DNA from: an uncultured Geobacteraceae bacterium
GTDB taxonomy: Bacteria; Desulfobacterota; Desulfuromonadia; Geobacterales; Pseudopelobacteraceae
Direction: 5' to 3'
Assembly (NCBI GenBank): GCA_903879825.1
Contig: CAIRND010000617.1
Location: 1 to 20,791, forward strand
Length of the DNA stretch: 20,791 nt
How positions within the stretch are numbered: the first letter of the stretch is position 1; each line of letters begins with the position of its first letter. The notes beneath the pieces are model-generated. The model had not been told where the DNA came from. It saw only the letters and a program-made list of their open reading frames with translations, and did no database searches. Positions 8,854 to 16,718 of this stretch are shown here, in pieces. Both the position numbers and the translations under genes were made by a program.

Positions 8854-9570
8854 ATGTCTGCCATGAGGTGTTTACATAACGTAAAGGGAATAGCCTTGGT
8901 GACTTCTTTAATGTTTACGGCCCTATCACTAGTAATTACCATGACTCTTCTTTATATGGTTATGTCAGGTATTCGAACTTCAGGTGCAGTGAAGCGTTAC
9001 AGAACTGCAACCGAAGCGGCATATGGTGGTGTAGAAATGATGTTGAAAGATATTATGATAAAAAGTTTGGTGGATGCGCGTGATCCACTCTTATCAGATG
9101 CAACATTTAAATCGGGCATGGTCACATATTTGGCTGGTCTGAGTTCACCCACTATTTCAGATTGTTTACGCACTAAAATATTGAATTATAATACTAATTG
9201 GTCTGCCGCATGCAAAAACTATTCTTTAGACGCCAATAATGGATTTGATGTTAAATTCAGTCTTAATTCTGCTTCAGGCACGCCTTATGTTGTTTATACT
9301 AAAATCGTGGATACGATGGAACACAAAATGATAGTTTTTGAGAATCAAAGTACTAACTCAGGCCGTGTTATGAAACAAAAAACAGTCTCTATTGCCGGGA
9401 ATTCAGACCCGAGTTCCTTAAACCTGGAAGGTTTTTCAACCTCAGACCGAGAAGGGGGAACAGGGGATAAGAATCCCCATATTCCCTATCGATACCGTAT
9501 CGAGGTGCAAGCGCAAAGCCAGCAAAATGCTTCCGAAAAATCCAAGATATCAATTCAGTATGTCTACTGA
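8854..9570 (+). CDS. pilX: PilX-type minor pilin (GspK-like, no Glu at +5)
   Basis: I start at ATG 8854, with AAGG six bases upstream, rather than the TTG at 8839 that overlaps pilW; this gives 238 residues. The N-terminus MSAMRCLHNVKG-IALVTSLMF shows a prepilin-like site G12|I13 and a hydrophobic helix to about residue 36, matching the PilX N-terminal domain. Position +5 is threonine (T17), not glutamate. Loss of Glu5 is the mark of the GspK-type subunit that caps a pseudopilus tip, so this is probably the distal pilin of the PilVWX-PilY1 complex. It is the last gene of the first pilus block; no terminator is obvious after it. Confidence 0.82.
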   Translation: MSAMRCLHNVKGIALVTSLMFTALSLVITMTLLYMVMSGIRTSGAVKRYRTATEAAYGGVEMMLKDIMIKSLVDARDPLLSDATFKSGMVTYLAGLSSPTISDCLRTKILNYNTNWSAACKNYSLDANNGFDVKFSLNSASGTPYVVYTKIVDTMEHKMIVFENQSTNSGRVMKQKTVSIAGNSDPSSLNLEGFSTSDREGGTGDKNPHIPYRYRIEVQAQSQQNASEKSKISIQYVY

Positions 9571-9811
9571 CACCACCAAAAAGTGATTCTGGAGACAATA
9601 CAAAATTACTTGCGTAATACAATTACGTTGAAATATGCCGTTAATCTGACAATTGTAGCGGGGGGCTTGTGATGTCACCGTTAAATCTCAAAAATGGCTA
9701 TGGCCGCTCTTTTATGCATTTTGATGCATAGTTATATGGAATTAGCTTGACTTGAGTATGAATTATAGTAAAAGTCCTACAAACAAAAAATGTTTATAGG
9801 TTGTTTAAATT
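9571..9811. other. Intergenic region between pilX and the XRE gene, with several dyads
   Basis: These 241 bases contain no supportable gene. They hold CGTAAT-aca-ATTACG (9613-9627), overlapped on its left by ATTAC-ttgc-GTAAT (9605-9618), the 8-base palindrome ACAATTGT (9649-9656), and TATGCAT-tttg-ATGCATA (9713-9730). TTGACT (9747-9752) is a good -35, but no good -10 lies 16-18 bases on; TATAGT (9764-9769) is a good -10 with a poor -35. The promoter for the pilM operon probably lies here but cannot be fixed. I looked for a GEMM riboswitch, known from Geobacter pilus and cytochrome leaders, and saw none of its core bases, nor a sigma-54 motif. Confidence 0.5.
9713..9730. repeat. Perfect inverted repeat upstream of the XRE gene
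   Basis: TATGCAT and ATGCATA form a 7-bp perfect dyad around a four-base spacer (tttg), 82 bases ahead of the XRE start codon and just upstream of the candidate promoter hexamers. This is a reasonable size and place for an operator of the XRE protein itself, but no binding rule is visible, so the assignment is inference. Confidence 0.45.
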
Positions 9812-10018
9812 ATGAAAAGTACAAATTCGGTAAAAGCAATACGTGAGTCCAGATTGTTGAGCAAGTCGGAACTTGCCCGCAAGGCTGGTATTTCTGTCCT
9901 GACAATAGGACGAATTGAACGGGGTGAAGAATGCCGTGTGGAGACTATGCGGAAAATTATTCTGGCGTTCGGGTTCGGTCTTGAGGACAAAAACAAAGTA
10001 TTTCAGGATCAGGAATAA
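9812..10018 (+). CDS. Small XRE-family helix-turn-helix regulator
   Basis: This 68-residue protein is almost entirely one lambda-repressor-like HTH_3 domain (residues 7-56): IRESRLLSKSELARKAG, then the recognition helix SVLTIGRIERGE. There is no sensor or partner domain, so it probably acts as a dimer of bare DNA-binding domains. Its stop lies 11 bases before the pilM start, so it is very likely the first gene of the pilM-Q operon. Autoregulation through the upstream dyads is a fair guess. A toxin-antitoxin role is unlikely, because no small toxin gene adjoins it. The ribosome site is weak. Similar small HTH genes next to pilM may exist in related genomes, but I cannot confirm that here. Confidence 0.85.
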   Translation: MKSTNSVKAIRESRLLSKSELARKAGISVLTIGRIERGEECRVETMRKIILAFGFGLEDKNKVFQDQE

Positions 10019-10029
10019 CGGGACCAGAT

Positions 10030-11085
10030 ATGTTTCTTTTTAAGAAGAAAAAAGAGGTTATCGGTATAGACATCGGCTCAAGTTCCGTGAAGCTGGTTCA
10101 GCTGAATGTTAATAAAGGGTCGTTCCAATTATTGAATGTGGGTATATCCCCCTTACCCCCTGAGGCTATTGTTGACAACACTTTGATGGACAGTTCAGCC
10201 ATTGCAACGGTTATTAAAAACCTGATAGCCAGTCTTGGTATAAAAATCAAGGATGTGGTGTGTTCCATCTCCGGCAATTCTGTGATTATCAGGAAAATTG
10301 TGCTGCCGGCAATGCCACAGGAAGAGCTTGAGGACCAGATTTCATGGGAGGCGGAACAATACATCCCTTTTGATATTAATGATGTCAATATGGATTTTCA
10401 AATTTTATCGCCTGACAGCAGTGACCCATCAAAAATGAATGTACTGCTTGTCGCCAGTAAAAAAGATATTATCAACGATTACGTATCTGTTTTCAGCGAA
10501 GCCGGTACAAAATTGTCGGTTGTTGACGTTGATTCGTTTGCTATTCAAAATGCGTTTGAAGCGAATCATGACTATAGCGCTACTGATATTATTGCCTTGG
10601 TAAATATTGGCGCCAGTATGATGAATATAAATGTTATCAAAGATGGAATTACTCTTTTTACCCGTGATGTACAAACGGGGGGGAACCTCTATACGGAAGA
10701 GATTCAGAAGCAGGTCGGGCTTAGTAGTGAGGATGCAGAAAACAGCAAAATTCTTGCTCATGAGTCAACTAACGAATCCCTTCGAAATGTTATCTTGAAA
10801 GTAAACGAAAATATTACCCAGGAAATCAGGCGTTCGCTTGATTATTATAATTCAACGGCAAGTGACGATCGTATTTCTCGGGTATTCGTTAGCGGCGGAT
10901 GTTCTAAAATATACAATCTTGTTGATTCTATTGCTGAAAAGATTGGTTTTCCTGTTGAAATATTGAATCCTTTTGCAAAACTTAAATACAGTGAAAAAGA
11001 CTTTGACCCGGAATACCTTCAGGAAATCGGTCCGTTTATGGCAGTGCCGGTCGGACTCGCCATGAGGAGGGTAGGGGATAAATGA
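10030..11085 (+). CDS. pilM: PilM, cytosolic actin-like pilus assembly protein
   Basis: PilM is an actin/FtsA-like ATP-binding protein that lies on the inner face of the cytoplasmic membrane and binds the N-terminal tail of PilN, linking the alignment complex to the motor side. The 351-residue protein has the family's usual length. The phosphate-1 loop is at residues 11-21 (IGIDIGSSSVK), and the second nucleotide-binding motif VSGGCSKI lies near 287-294. QISWEAEQYIPF near 107-118 is also typical of PilM. GGGA sits six bases before the ATG. The stop overlaps the pilN start in an ATGA, which implies coupled translation. Confidence 0.97.
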   Translation: MFLFKKKKEVIGIDIGSSSVKLVQLNVNKGSFQLLNVGISPLPPEAIVDNTLMDSSAIATVIKNLIASLGIKIKDVVCSISGNSVIIRKIVLPAMPQEELEDQISWEAEQYIPFDINDVNMDFQILSPDSSDPSKMNVLLVASKKDIINDYVSVFSEAGTKLSVVDVDSFAIQNAFEANHDYSATDIIALVNIGASMMNINVIKDGITLFTRDVQTGGNLYTEEIQKQVGLSSEDAENSKILAHESTNESLRNVILKVNENITQEIRRSLDYYNSTASDDRISRVFVSGGCSKIYNLVDSIAEKIGFPVEILNPFAKLKYSEKDFDPEYLQEIGPFMAVPVGLAMRRVGDK

Positions 11086-11660
11086 TAAAAATTAACCTGT
11101 TACCCGTCAGGGCCGCTAAAAAGAAAGAAACAGCTATTCAGCAAGTTATCATTGCGGGAGTTGCTGTTGTTGTAATTGCACTTTTTATTATTGCTTTATA
11201 TGCGGTTAAGCACGTTCAGGTCACTGCCGCCAAAGACGAAATTACAACGGCAAATAGTAAGATTGCGGAACTTAAAAGTAAAATTGGTAAGCTGGAAGAG
11301 ATTAAAGTTTTGAAGGAACAGGTGAAGAAAAAACTCGATGTCCTGGCCCAACTGCGAAAAAACAAAACAGGTCCCGCTCAAAGATTAGCCAGTTTAAGTG
11401 ATCTGACTCCTGAACAATTATGGCTTACCAGTTATAGTGAATCCGCTACTGAAGTGAAAATATCAGGGATTGCTTTCACTGAAGAGTTGATTGCTCAGTT
11501 TATGAGAGGACTTGAAGCGTCTAATGACTTTACTGGTGTAGAGTTGGGGGTTTCAGAACAAACAGAGATGGCTGGTACAAAATTAAAAAAATTCGATTTA
11601 ACGATGAAGCTTAAGTCAATAGCTACGCAGACGCCTGGTGCAATCCCAGGCAAAAACTAA
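11082..11660 (+). CDS. pilN: PilN, inner-membrane alignment protein
   Basis: PilN is a bitopic inner-membrane protein that pairs with PilO and docks on PilM. The 192-residue sequence begins MIKINLLP; the INLLP motif (residues 4-8) is the known PilM-binding tail. One transmembrane helix spans about 22-42. A periplasmic coiled coil follows (about 50-85, rich in Lys and Glu), and then the ferredoxin-like core (about 100-185). The ATG overlaps the pilM stop by four bases. Its end is 25 bases before the pilO start chosen here. Confidence 0.95.
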   Translation: MIKINLLPVRAAKKKETAIQQVIIAGVAVVVIALFIIALYAVKHVQVTAAKDEITTANSKIAELKSKIGKLEEIKVLKEQVKKKLDVLAQLRKNKTGPAQRLASLSDLTPEQLWLTSYSESATEVKISGIAFTEELIAQFMRGLEASNDFTGVELGVSEQTEMAGTKLKKFDLTMKLKSIATQTPGAIPGKN

Positions 11661-11685
11661 AGTACTTCATTCAGGTGGTCTGAAT

Positions 11686-12291
11686 ATGGATCCAAATGTA
11701 GAAAAAATACTTAAACTCCCAACTAAACAGAAAATTCTGATTTTAGCGTTGGTATCAATTATTGAAGCATCTGCTTTAGTCTGGTTTTTGTATCTGCCAA
11801 AAGTAAAGGAACTTAGTGGACTTAATGCGCAGCTGGCTACGCTTCAGAGCGAAATTAATGAAAAGAACAGGATCGCCAACAATCTACCTAAATTGAAATT
11901 TGAATATGAACAGCTGAATCGTGAGCTGGCGCTGGCTTTAACTGAATTGCCAAACTCAAAGGAGATTCCATCTCTATTGACGAGTATTACGACCTTAGGC
12001 AAAAATGCTGGCCTTGATTTTCTTACATTTAGGCCTAAAGGGGAGGTCCCTAAGGACTTTTATGCCGATGTACCGGTCGATATTCTAGTTTCAGGATCAT
12101 ATTTCAGTGTGGCTAATTTCTTTGCAGCAGTTGCCAGCCTGCCACGAATAGTTAATATTACCAATGTAACTTTCTCAGATATCAAGAGTGTAAATAATCG
12201 TATGATGACCAAGGTTACGTGTCTCGCTACAACATTCCGCTTCCTTGATAAAAAAGAGATTAAGGATGATAAAAAAATTGTGCCTAAATAA
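11686..12291 (+). CDS. pilO: PilO, inner-membrane alignment protein
   Basis: PilO forms a heterodimer with PilN and binds the lipoprotein PilP in the periplasm. I place the start at ATG 11686, with AGGTGG seven bases upstream, giving 201 residues; a GTG at 11638 inside pilN would add 16 residues without a ribosome site. A short cytosolic tail is followed by one transmembrane helix (about 17-37), a coiled coil (about 42-90) and the PilO ferredoxin-like domain (about 95-190). The 3' end overlaps pilP by 26 bases, so the two genes are almost certainly cotranslated. Confidence 0.94.
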   Translation: MDPNVEKILKLPTKQKILILALVSIIEASALVWFLYLPKVKELSGLNAQLATLQSEINEKNRIANNLPKLKFEYEQLNRELALALTELPNSKEIPSLLTSITTLGKNAGLDFLTFRPKGEVPKDFYADVPVDILVSGSYFSVANFFAAVASLPRIVNITNVTFSDIKSVNNRMMTKVTCLATTFRFLDKKEIKDDKKIVPK

Positions 12292-12826
12292 TAGTACATA
12301 TTCGCTTACAATCATTGTTTTTGTATGTACGCTGTTCGTTTCAGCGTGTGATAAAAAACAAGCGCCTGTTGCTGCCCCTGTTCAGCCACCTAAAGCAGCA
12401 ACCGAGCAAAAACCTGTGCAAAAGCAGGTGAGCTCTGCTGTACAACAATCCTCTCCATCGGCAAATCAATTCGATTTTAGTTCTAAAAAAGACCCTTTCA
12501 AACCTTTTGTGGCAGTCAAGGTAGAACCGAAAAGTACTCCTGAAATAAAAAAGCAAACTCTGCGCAATGCGCTGCCGATTCATAGTTTTGATGTGAGCCA
12601 ATTTAAACTTATTGGGATTATAACCGGTGGCAGGGAAAATCAGGCCATGGTGACGGATCCGGGTGGTAAAGGCTATGTGTTAAAGGTTGGAATGTTGATA
12701 GGGAAAAATGATGGTAGAATTATTTCAATCAACACAAATGGCGTTGACATTTTGGAGCAGTTTAAAGATGACAACGGTAGGGTCCGAAAAGAAAATATAA
12801 AACTTACCCTTCCAAGGAAACAATAA
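12266..12826 (+). CDS. pilP: PilP, inner-membrane lipoprotein linking PilNO to PilQ
   Basis: PilP is anchored by lipid and bridges PilN/PilO to the N-terminal domains of PilQ. I start at ATG 12266; a TTG at 12245 would lengthen the signal. The 186-residue product has a lipoprotein signal with lipobox VSAC (C28), followed by D29. A Pro/Gln/Ala-rich flexible linker runs to about residue 68, then FDFSSKKDPFKPF, and the beta-sandwich PilP domain covers about 105-175 (FKLIGII, then QAMVTDPGGKGYVLKVG). It overlaps the end of pilO by 26 bases and ends 10 bases before pilQ. Aspartate at +2 agrees with retention in the inner membrane by the Lol rule worked out in E. coli. Confidence 0.94.
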   Translation: MIKKLCLNNSTYSLTIIVFVCTLFVSACDKKQAPVAAPVQPPKAATEQKPVQKQVSSAVQQSSPSANQFDFSSKKDPFKPFVAVKVEPKSTPEIKKQTLRNALPIHSFDVSQFKLIGIITGGRENQAMVTDPGGKGYVLKVGMLIGKNDGRIISINTNGVDILEQFKDDNGRVRKENIKLTLPRKQ

Positions 12827-12836
12827 GGAGTTCCGT

Positions 12837-15581
12837 ATGATGTGGAAGAACCAAACATTGAAAATTGTGCTTATAATATTTTCAATAGTTACAAGTTTTG
12901 TTACCGTTGCGCCAGATAGTGCTATTTCAGCTGAGCAAGTGGATGCAAAAAAGCTCGCTGAAATTGAATCTGTTATCGCTACAGGTGAGGGTTCAACCAC
13001 AGAATTACATATAAAACTGACTTCACCTGCTACTTACACGAGTTACAAAACCACCTCTCCGCTGAGGCTGGTTCTTGATTTGTCACAGGTCACTCAAGGA
13101 CATACCTCTTCGCCGGTGATTATTAATAAGGGCAATTTCAAGAATGTAATCGCAAGTCGTTTTGATACTGATGCGGGTGTATTAACTCGCTTGGAAATTG
13201 AACTCGTTAATGACAGTGAAGCGCAGATCTCTGCCTTACCCGATAAACCTGGAGAGTTGAAAATATCTTTTCCTGCACTAGCAGCCGGTGCTTCTGCTGT
13301 TAAGCAAGACAGTACCGCGACCCCCTCCGGTGTTGCAGAACAAGCTCCCGCAGCAACGGAAACCGTTCCTTCTTCGGGGAATGAAACGTTGTCCCGCACT
13401 CTTACCGCTATAACTGTTGACAAAAATATAATTACCCTGGCTCTTGACGGGATTATCAGTGATTTTAAAACGTTCAGACTTAATAAGCCTGAGAGGTACG
13501 TTGTTGATCTGATTAATGTTAAAAGTGGCCTGCCTACCAGGTTGTTGCCACTAAATGCCTCAGGTGTCGCCTCAGCACGCATTGGACTCTACCCTGACAA
13601 GGTGCGTATCGTTCTTGATGCCGTAAATGAAAGTTTTCCTGAAGCGACTGCAGCCAAAACAGACAAGGGCGTTGTCATTACTCTCGAAACGAAAATTGTT
13701 GATGAAAATGCACACACAAAGTTGATTGCCACCAGGATTGAAAAACCGGCTGAAAAAAATATCACTTCAATTAGTAAATCAGCTGTTGCGGCTTCTGCCC
13801 TGCCTGTTCCCAAATCAGTACTGCCTCCAGAAGTTAAGCCTGAAGCGGTAAAACAGTCTATCCCTGATACACTAACACTCAAAACTGCACCTAAATCGCC
13901 CGGCGTCTCAGCAATTGAAATGATTGATTTTCAGGTGCTTGATGGCGTGTCGAGAGTGTCAGTCAAGGTAAATGGGGCTATTGACGCAGATCAGCCTGTG
14001 AAAACCTCTGGGTATGTAACAGTAACCATTAAAAACGCTTCTCTGCCGAAAAACTTGCAGCACTCCCTTGAAACACGTTCTTTTGTGTCACCGATTCTTC
14101 GGGTTACCCCTGTATCGGTAAAAAATAAGAAAAGTGTGGATACAAAAATTCGCATAGCTACCCGTGCTACCGTAACTTATGAATATCGCCAGGAAGGAGA
14201 TATGCTCTACATTGACTTCAAACACCCTGAAGACATGGCAAGAGAAAAGCTTATTGTTGAAGCAACGGGTCAGAAAAGCAAGTCTGTATATCAGAAACCC
14301 GCCTCAGAAAATGTTGAAGAAATATCATCAGACCTGTTACCGGGTGCCGATTCAGCTGCTAAACCTTTTGGCACATCGCATGGCTATAAGGGACGAAAAG
14401 TTACCCTGGAATTTGCTGATGCGGAAGTGAGAAAAATATTTCAGCTGCTTTCAGAAGTCAGCAACAAAAACTTTGTTCTTGGCGATGAAGTGACCGGTGC
14501 TATCAGTCTCAAACTTGTTAATGTCCCGTGGGATCAGGCCCTCGATATAATTCTTGACACGAAGGGCCTTGATAAACGTGAAGACGGCAATATTATTCTG
14601 ATAAAAGGTAAAGGAAAGTTTAGAACACTCGCCGAGGAAGAGTTGGATATAAAAAAGACCCAACTGAAAAACGAAACTCTTTATACCGAATATTTTCCGG
14701 TGAATTACAGCAAATCAGGAAGCATGAAGAGCCAGATTGAAGGTTTAATCACCGCAAACACCGGTAAGGTTAACGAAGATGAAAGAACAAATACGCTCAT
14801 TATCACAGCGATCAGATCAGATATAGATAGAATTAAAACATATCTTTCCAAGATGGACGTTCCTGAACGACAGGTAATGATTGAAGCAAGGATTGTCGAA
14901 GCATCATCAACCTTTACACAAAACCTGGGAGTTAGTTGGGGAGTTCACTATCGTGATGGCTCCGCATCTTTTTTGGGAATTAACCAGATGGATAACAGTT
15001 TCGGTGGTTTGACAAACCCCACGGTAACCTCAGGGCAGAGTGGCAGTCCAGGTACCAATATGGGGATTTCATTTGGTCGTCTTGCAAGCAACATACAACT
15101 TGATATGCGTCTCAATGCTGCCGCATCTGCCGGACTGATAAAAATTGTGTCTACTCCAAAAATTGCCACGTTAAATAATAAAACAGCAAAAATTACTCAA
15201 GGGCAATCAATACCATATCAAAATACAACCGCTACAACAGGTGCGACAACACAGTTTGTCCAAGCTGTGCTCTCACTCGAAGTTAAACCGCACATAAATG
15301 CCAATGGAACAATAGGGATGGAGATCAAGGCAACAAACAATTCAGCTGGTGCCGGAAGTCCTCCTCCTATCAACACAAAAGAAGCAACGACGGAAATGCT
15401 GCTTAAAGACGGGGAGACGACTGTTATCGGCGGGATTTATAAAGAGGATGAAACTCTTGCTGAAGATGGCGTGCCGTTTTTGATGGATATTCCCTTTTTG
15501 GGGCGATTGTTTAAATCATCGGTATCCAGCAAAATAAAATCAGAATTACTCATCTTCATCACCCCACGGATACTGAATTAG
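12837..15581 (+). CDS. pilQ: PilQ, type IV pilus outer-membrane secretin
   Basis: PilQ is the multimeric outer-membrane pore through which the pilus leaves the cell. The 914-residue protein starts with AAGGAG six bases upstream and has a signal peptide (about 1-32). Three AMIN-like domains, which bind peptidoglycan, can be traced at about 43-145, 187-283 and 360-462, separated by Ala/Pro/Ser-rich linkers. The STN domain lies at about 520-575, secretin N0/N1 at about 616-685, and the secretin barrel from 679 to the C-terminus, with VPFLMDIPFLGRLFKS near the end. Three AMIN domains are also reported for Myxococcus PilQ, while gamma-proteobacterial PilQ usually has two, which explains the length. 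It closes the pilM-Q operon. Confidence 0.97.
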   Translation: MMWKNQTLKIVLIIFSIVTSFVTVAPDSAISAEQVDAKKLAEIESVIATGEGSTTELHIKLTSPATYTSYKTTSPLRLVLDLSQVTQGHTSSPVIINKGNFKNVIASRFDTDAGVLTRLEIELVNDSEAQISALPDKPGELKISFPALAAGASAVKQDSTATPSGVAEQAPAATETVPSSGNETLSRTLTAITVDKNIITLALDGIISDFKTFRLNKPERYVVDLINVKSGLPTRLLPLNASGVASARIGLYPDKVRIVLDAVNESFPEATAAKTDKGVVITLETKIVDENAHTKLIATRIEKPAEKNITSISKSAVAASALPVPKSVLPPEVKPEAVKQSIPDTLTLKTAPKSPGVSAIEMIDFQVLDGVSRVSVKVNGAIDADQPVKTSGYVTVTIKNASLPKNLQHSLETRSFVSPILRVTPVSVKNKKSVDTKIRIATRATVTYEYRQEGDMLYIDFKHPEDMAREKLIVEATGQKSKSVYQKPASENVEEISSDLLPGADSAAKPFGTSHGYKGRKVTLEFADAEVRKIFQLLSEVSNKNFVLGDEVTGAISLKLVNVPWDQALDIILDTKGLDKREDGNIILIKGKGKFRTLAEEELDIKKTQLKNETLYTEYFPVNYSKSGSMKSQIEGLITANTGKVNEDERTNTLIITAIRSDIDRIKTYLSKMDVPERQVMIEARIVEASSTFTQNLGVSWGVHYRDGSASFLGINQMDNSFGGLTNPTVTSGQSGSPGTNMGISFGRLASNIQLDMRLNAAASAGLIKIVSTPKIATLNNKTAKITQGQSIPYQNTTATTGATTQFVQAVLSLEVKPHINANGTIGMEIKATNNSAGAGSPPPINTKEATTEMLLKDGETTVIGGIYKEDETLAEDGVPFLMDIPFLGRLFKSSVSSKIKSELLIFITPRILN

Positions 15582-15671
15582 CATTAATTCGCTGGTTCAA
15601 TGACAAGGTTCACTGTATATGAGTGCTCTCCACCAACACACTCTGACGCATCACGAATAAGGAAGAAAGTT

Positions 15672-16256
15672 ATGGCTGTGCCTCAGTCAAAACAAAATGA
15701 GAAGTTTACGTATGCCGATTATCTCACCTGGCCTGATGATGAGCGTTGGGAGATTATTGATGGTGTTGCGTATTCAATGAGTCCCGCGCCAGGAACTAAC
15801 CACCAGAGAATATCACGCTCTCTTTCTTTACAAATTGGTAACTTCCTTCATGGTAAACGGTGTGAATTGTTTGTTGCCCCTTTTGACGTACGCCTGTCAG
15901 AGCGAGTTGGACTTACGGATGAAAAGTTGGAAACCGTGGTACAGCCTGATTTGCTGGTAGTGTGTGACCCAGATAAGCTTGATGAAAAAGGCTGTAAAGG
16001 TGCGCCGGATCTGATTATAGAAATATTGTCGCCATCAACAGGCGGTAAGGATTTAACTATTAAATATGACCTTTACGAGCGGCATGGTGTGAAGGAATAT
16101 TGGGTCGTTCATCCGGCTGAACATACTCTGCTGGTATACAAACTGGGTGAAGAGGGGAAGTTCGGCAGGCCGGACCGATATGCAGCGGATGCCAAGGTGG
16201 CTGTGCCGCTGTTAGTTGATTTGGTGGTTGATTTGAGTGGGGTTTTCATTGAGTAG
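15672..16256 (+). CDS. Uma2-family PD-(D/E)XK nuclease-fold protein, second copy
   Basis: I start at ATG 15672, with AAGGAAG upstream, giving 194 residues. An ATG at 15600 would add 24 residues without a ribosome site and with an atypical sequence. The protein begins with the Uma2 N-terminal YADYLTWPDDERWEIIDG, then carries QPD (D93), APDLIIEI with E117, SPST and K131, the probable PD-(D/E)XK residues, and ends in the usual GVKEYW and VVDL segments. It is complete and about 55 percent identical by eye to the partial copy at 1-522. It lies 90 bases after pilQ on the same strand. Nothing ties it functionally to pili; it is probably a mobile or duplicated accessory gene. Confidence 0.9.
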   Translation: MAVPQSKQNEKFTYADYLTWPDDERWEIIDGVAYSMSPAPGTNHQRISRSLSLQIGNFLHGKRCELFVAPFDVRLSERVGLTDEKLETVVQPDLLVVCDPDKLDEKGCKGAPDLIIEILSPSTGGKDLTIKYDLYERHGVKEYWVVHPAEHTLLVYKLGEEGKFGRPDRYAADAKVAVPLLVDLVVDLSGVFIE

Positions 16257-16299
16257 AGCAATCGTTCGTGCTTTAAATATTACCAAGGGGAACTGAAAT

Positions 16300-16677
16300 A
16301 TGAAAAAGTTATTGTTGCTGTGTGTCATTATGAGTGCATGCCTGTTCGGCTGTGGAAGCGAATCATCCGGTACATTAACCGTCACATCTCCCACTTCAAG
16401 TAATGGTGTTGTTACGGCCGTAGCCAAATTTACACCATCAAGCGGAGTAGCGCTTCCCGGTCAAGTTATTGCTTTCCGCTGGTACACCGTTGGAGTCACT
16501 TCTAAAATTACTTCTGCCGAATCACCAGCTTCTGGAAATACTGATAGTACTGGTTCAGTTACCTCTCAATTCACTCTGCCTGGAAGCCGATCTGAAAGCT
16601 ACAACGTATATGTTATTGCCTCCACTGGTGGACTGACAAATAAAGAAGGCTGGCAATCTGTTACGGTGGTTCCGTAG
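16300..16677 (+). CDS. Small lipoprotein with an Ig-like beta domain
   Basis: This 125-residue protein has a lipoprotein signal peptide with lipobox LFGC (C18) and a mature part of 108 residues rich in Ser, Thr, Val and Gly. The pattern of beta strands with TSPTSSNGVVTAVAKFTPSSG, then STGSVTSQFTLPG, looks like a bacterial Ig-like (Big-type) fold as in invasin-like proteins. Residue +2 is glycine, which fits export to the outer membrane. AAGGGGA precedes the ATG. It lies 41 bases before the CFI-box lipoprotein and may be cotranscribed with it. I do not recognise a named family. Confidence 0.75.
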   Translation: MKKLLLLCVIMSACLFGCGSESSGTLTVTSPTSSNGVVTAVAKFTPSSGVALPGQVIAFRWYTVGVTSKITSAESPASGNTDSTGSVTSQFTLPGSRSESYNVYVIASTGGLTNKEGWQSVTVVP

Positions 16678-16718
16678 CTTTTATCACGCGATTATATGCT
16701 TTACCGCCGAGGTTATTC

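Noticed and set aside
9389..9622. 77-residue open frame on the - strand across the end of pilX
   Set aside because: Mostly antisense to pilX, with no domain and no convincing start signal.
9571..9811. GEMM-type cyclic dinucleotide riboswitch before the pilM operon
   Set aside because: Expected from Geobacter biology, but the conserved core bases are not present here or in 523-778.
9812..10018. Antitoxin of a toxin-antitoxin pair
   Set aside because: No small toxin-like gene lies next to it; the neighbour is pilM with an 11-base gap.
11638..11685. GTG start for pilO inside pilN
   Set aside because: No ribosome site, while the ATG at 11686 has AGGTGG at good spacing and a normal PilO N-terminus.
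13094..13582. 162-residue open frame on the - strand inside pilQ
   Set aside because: It lies wholly opposite pilQ, has no recognisable domain and shows low-complexity composition from the antisense of Ala/Ser/Val codons.
15600..15671. ATG start 24 codons upstream for the second Uma2 gene
   Set aside because: No ribosome site, and the added residues do not resemble the family; ATG 15672 has AAGGAAG upstream.
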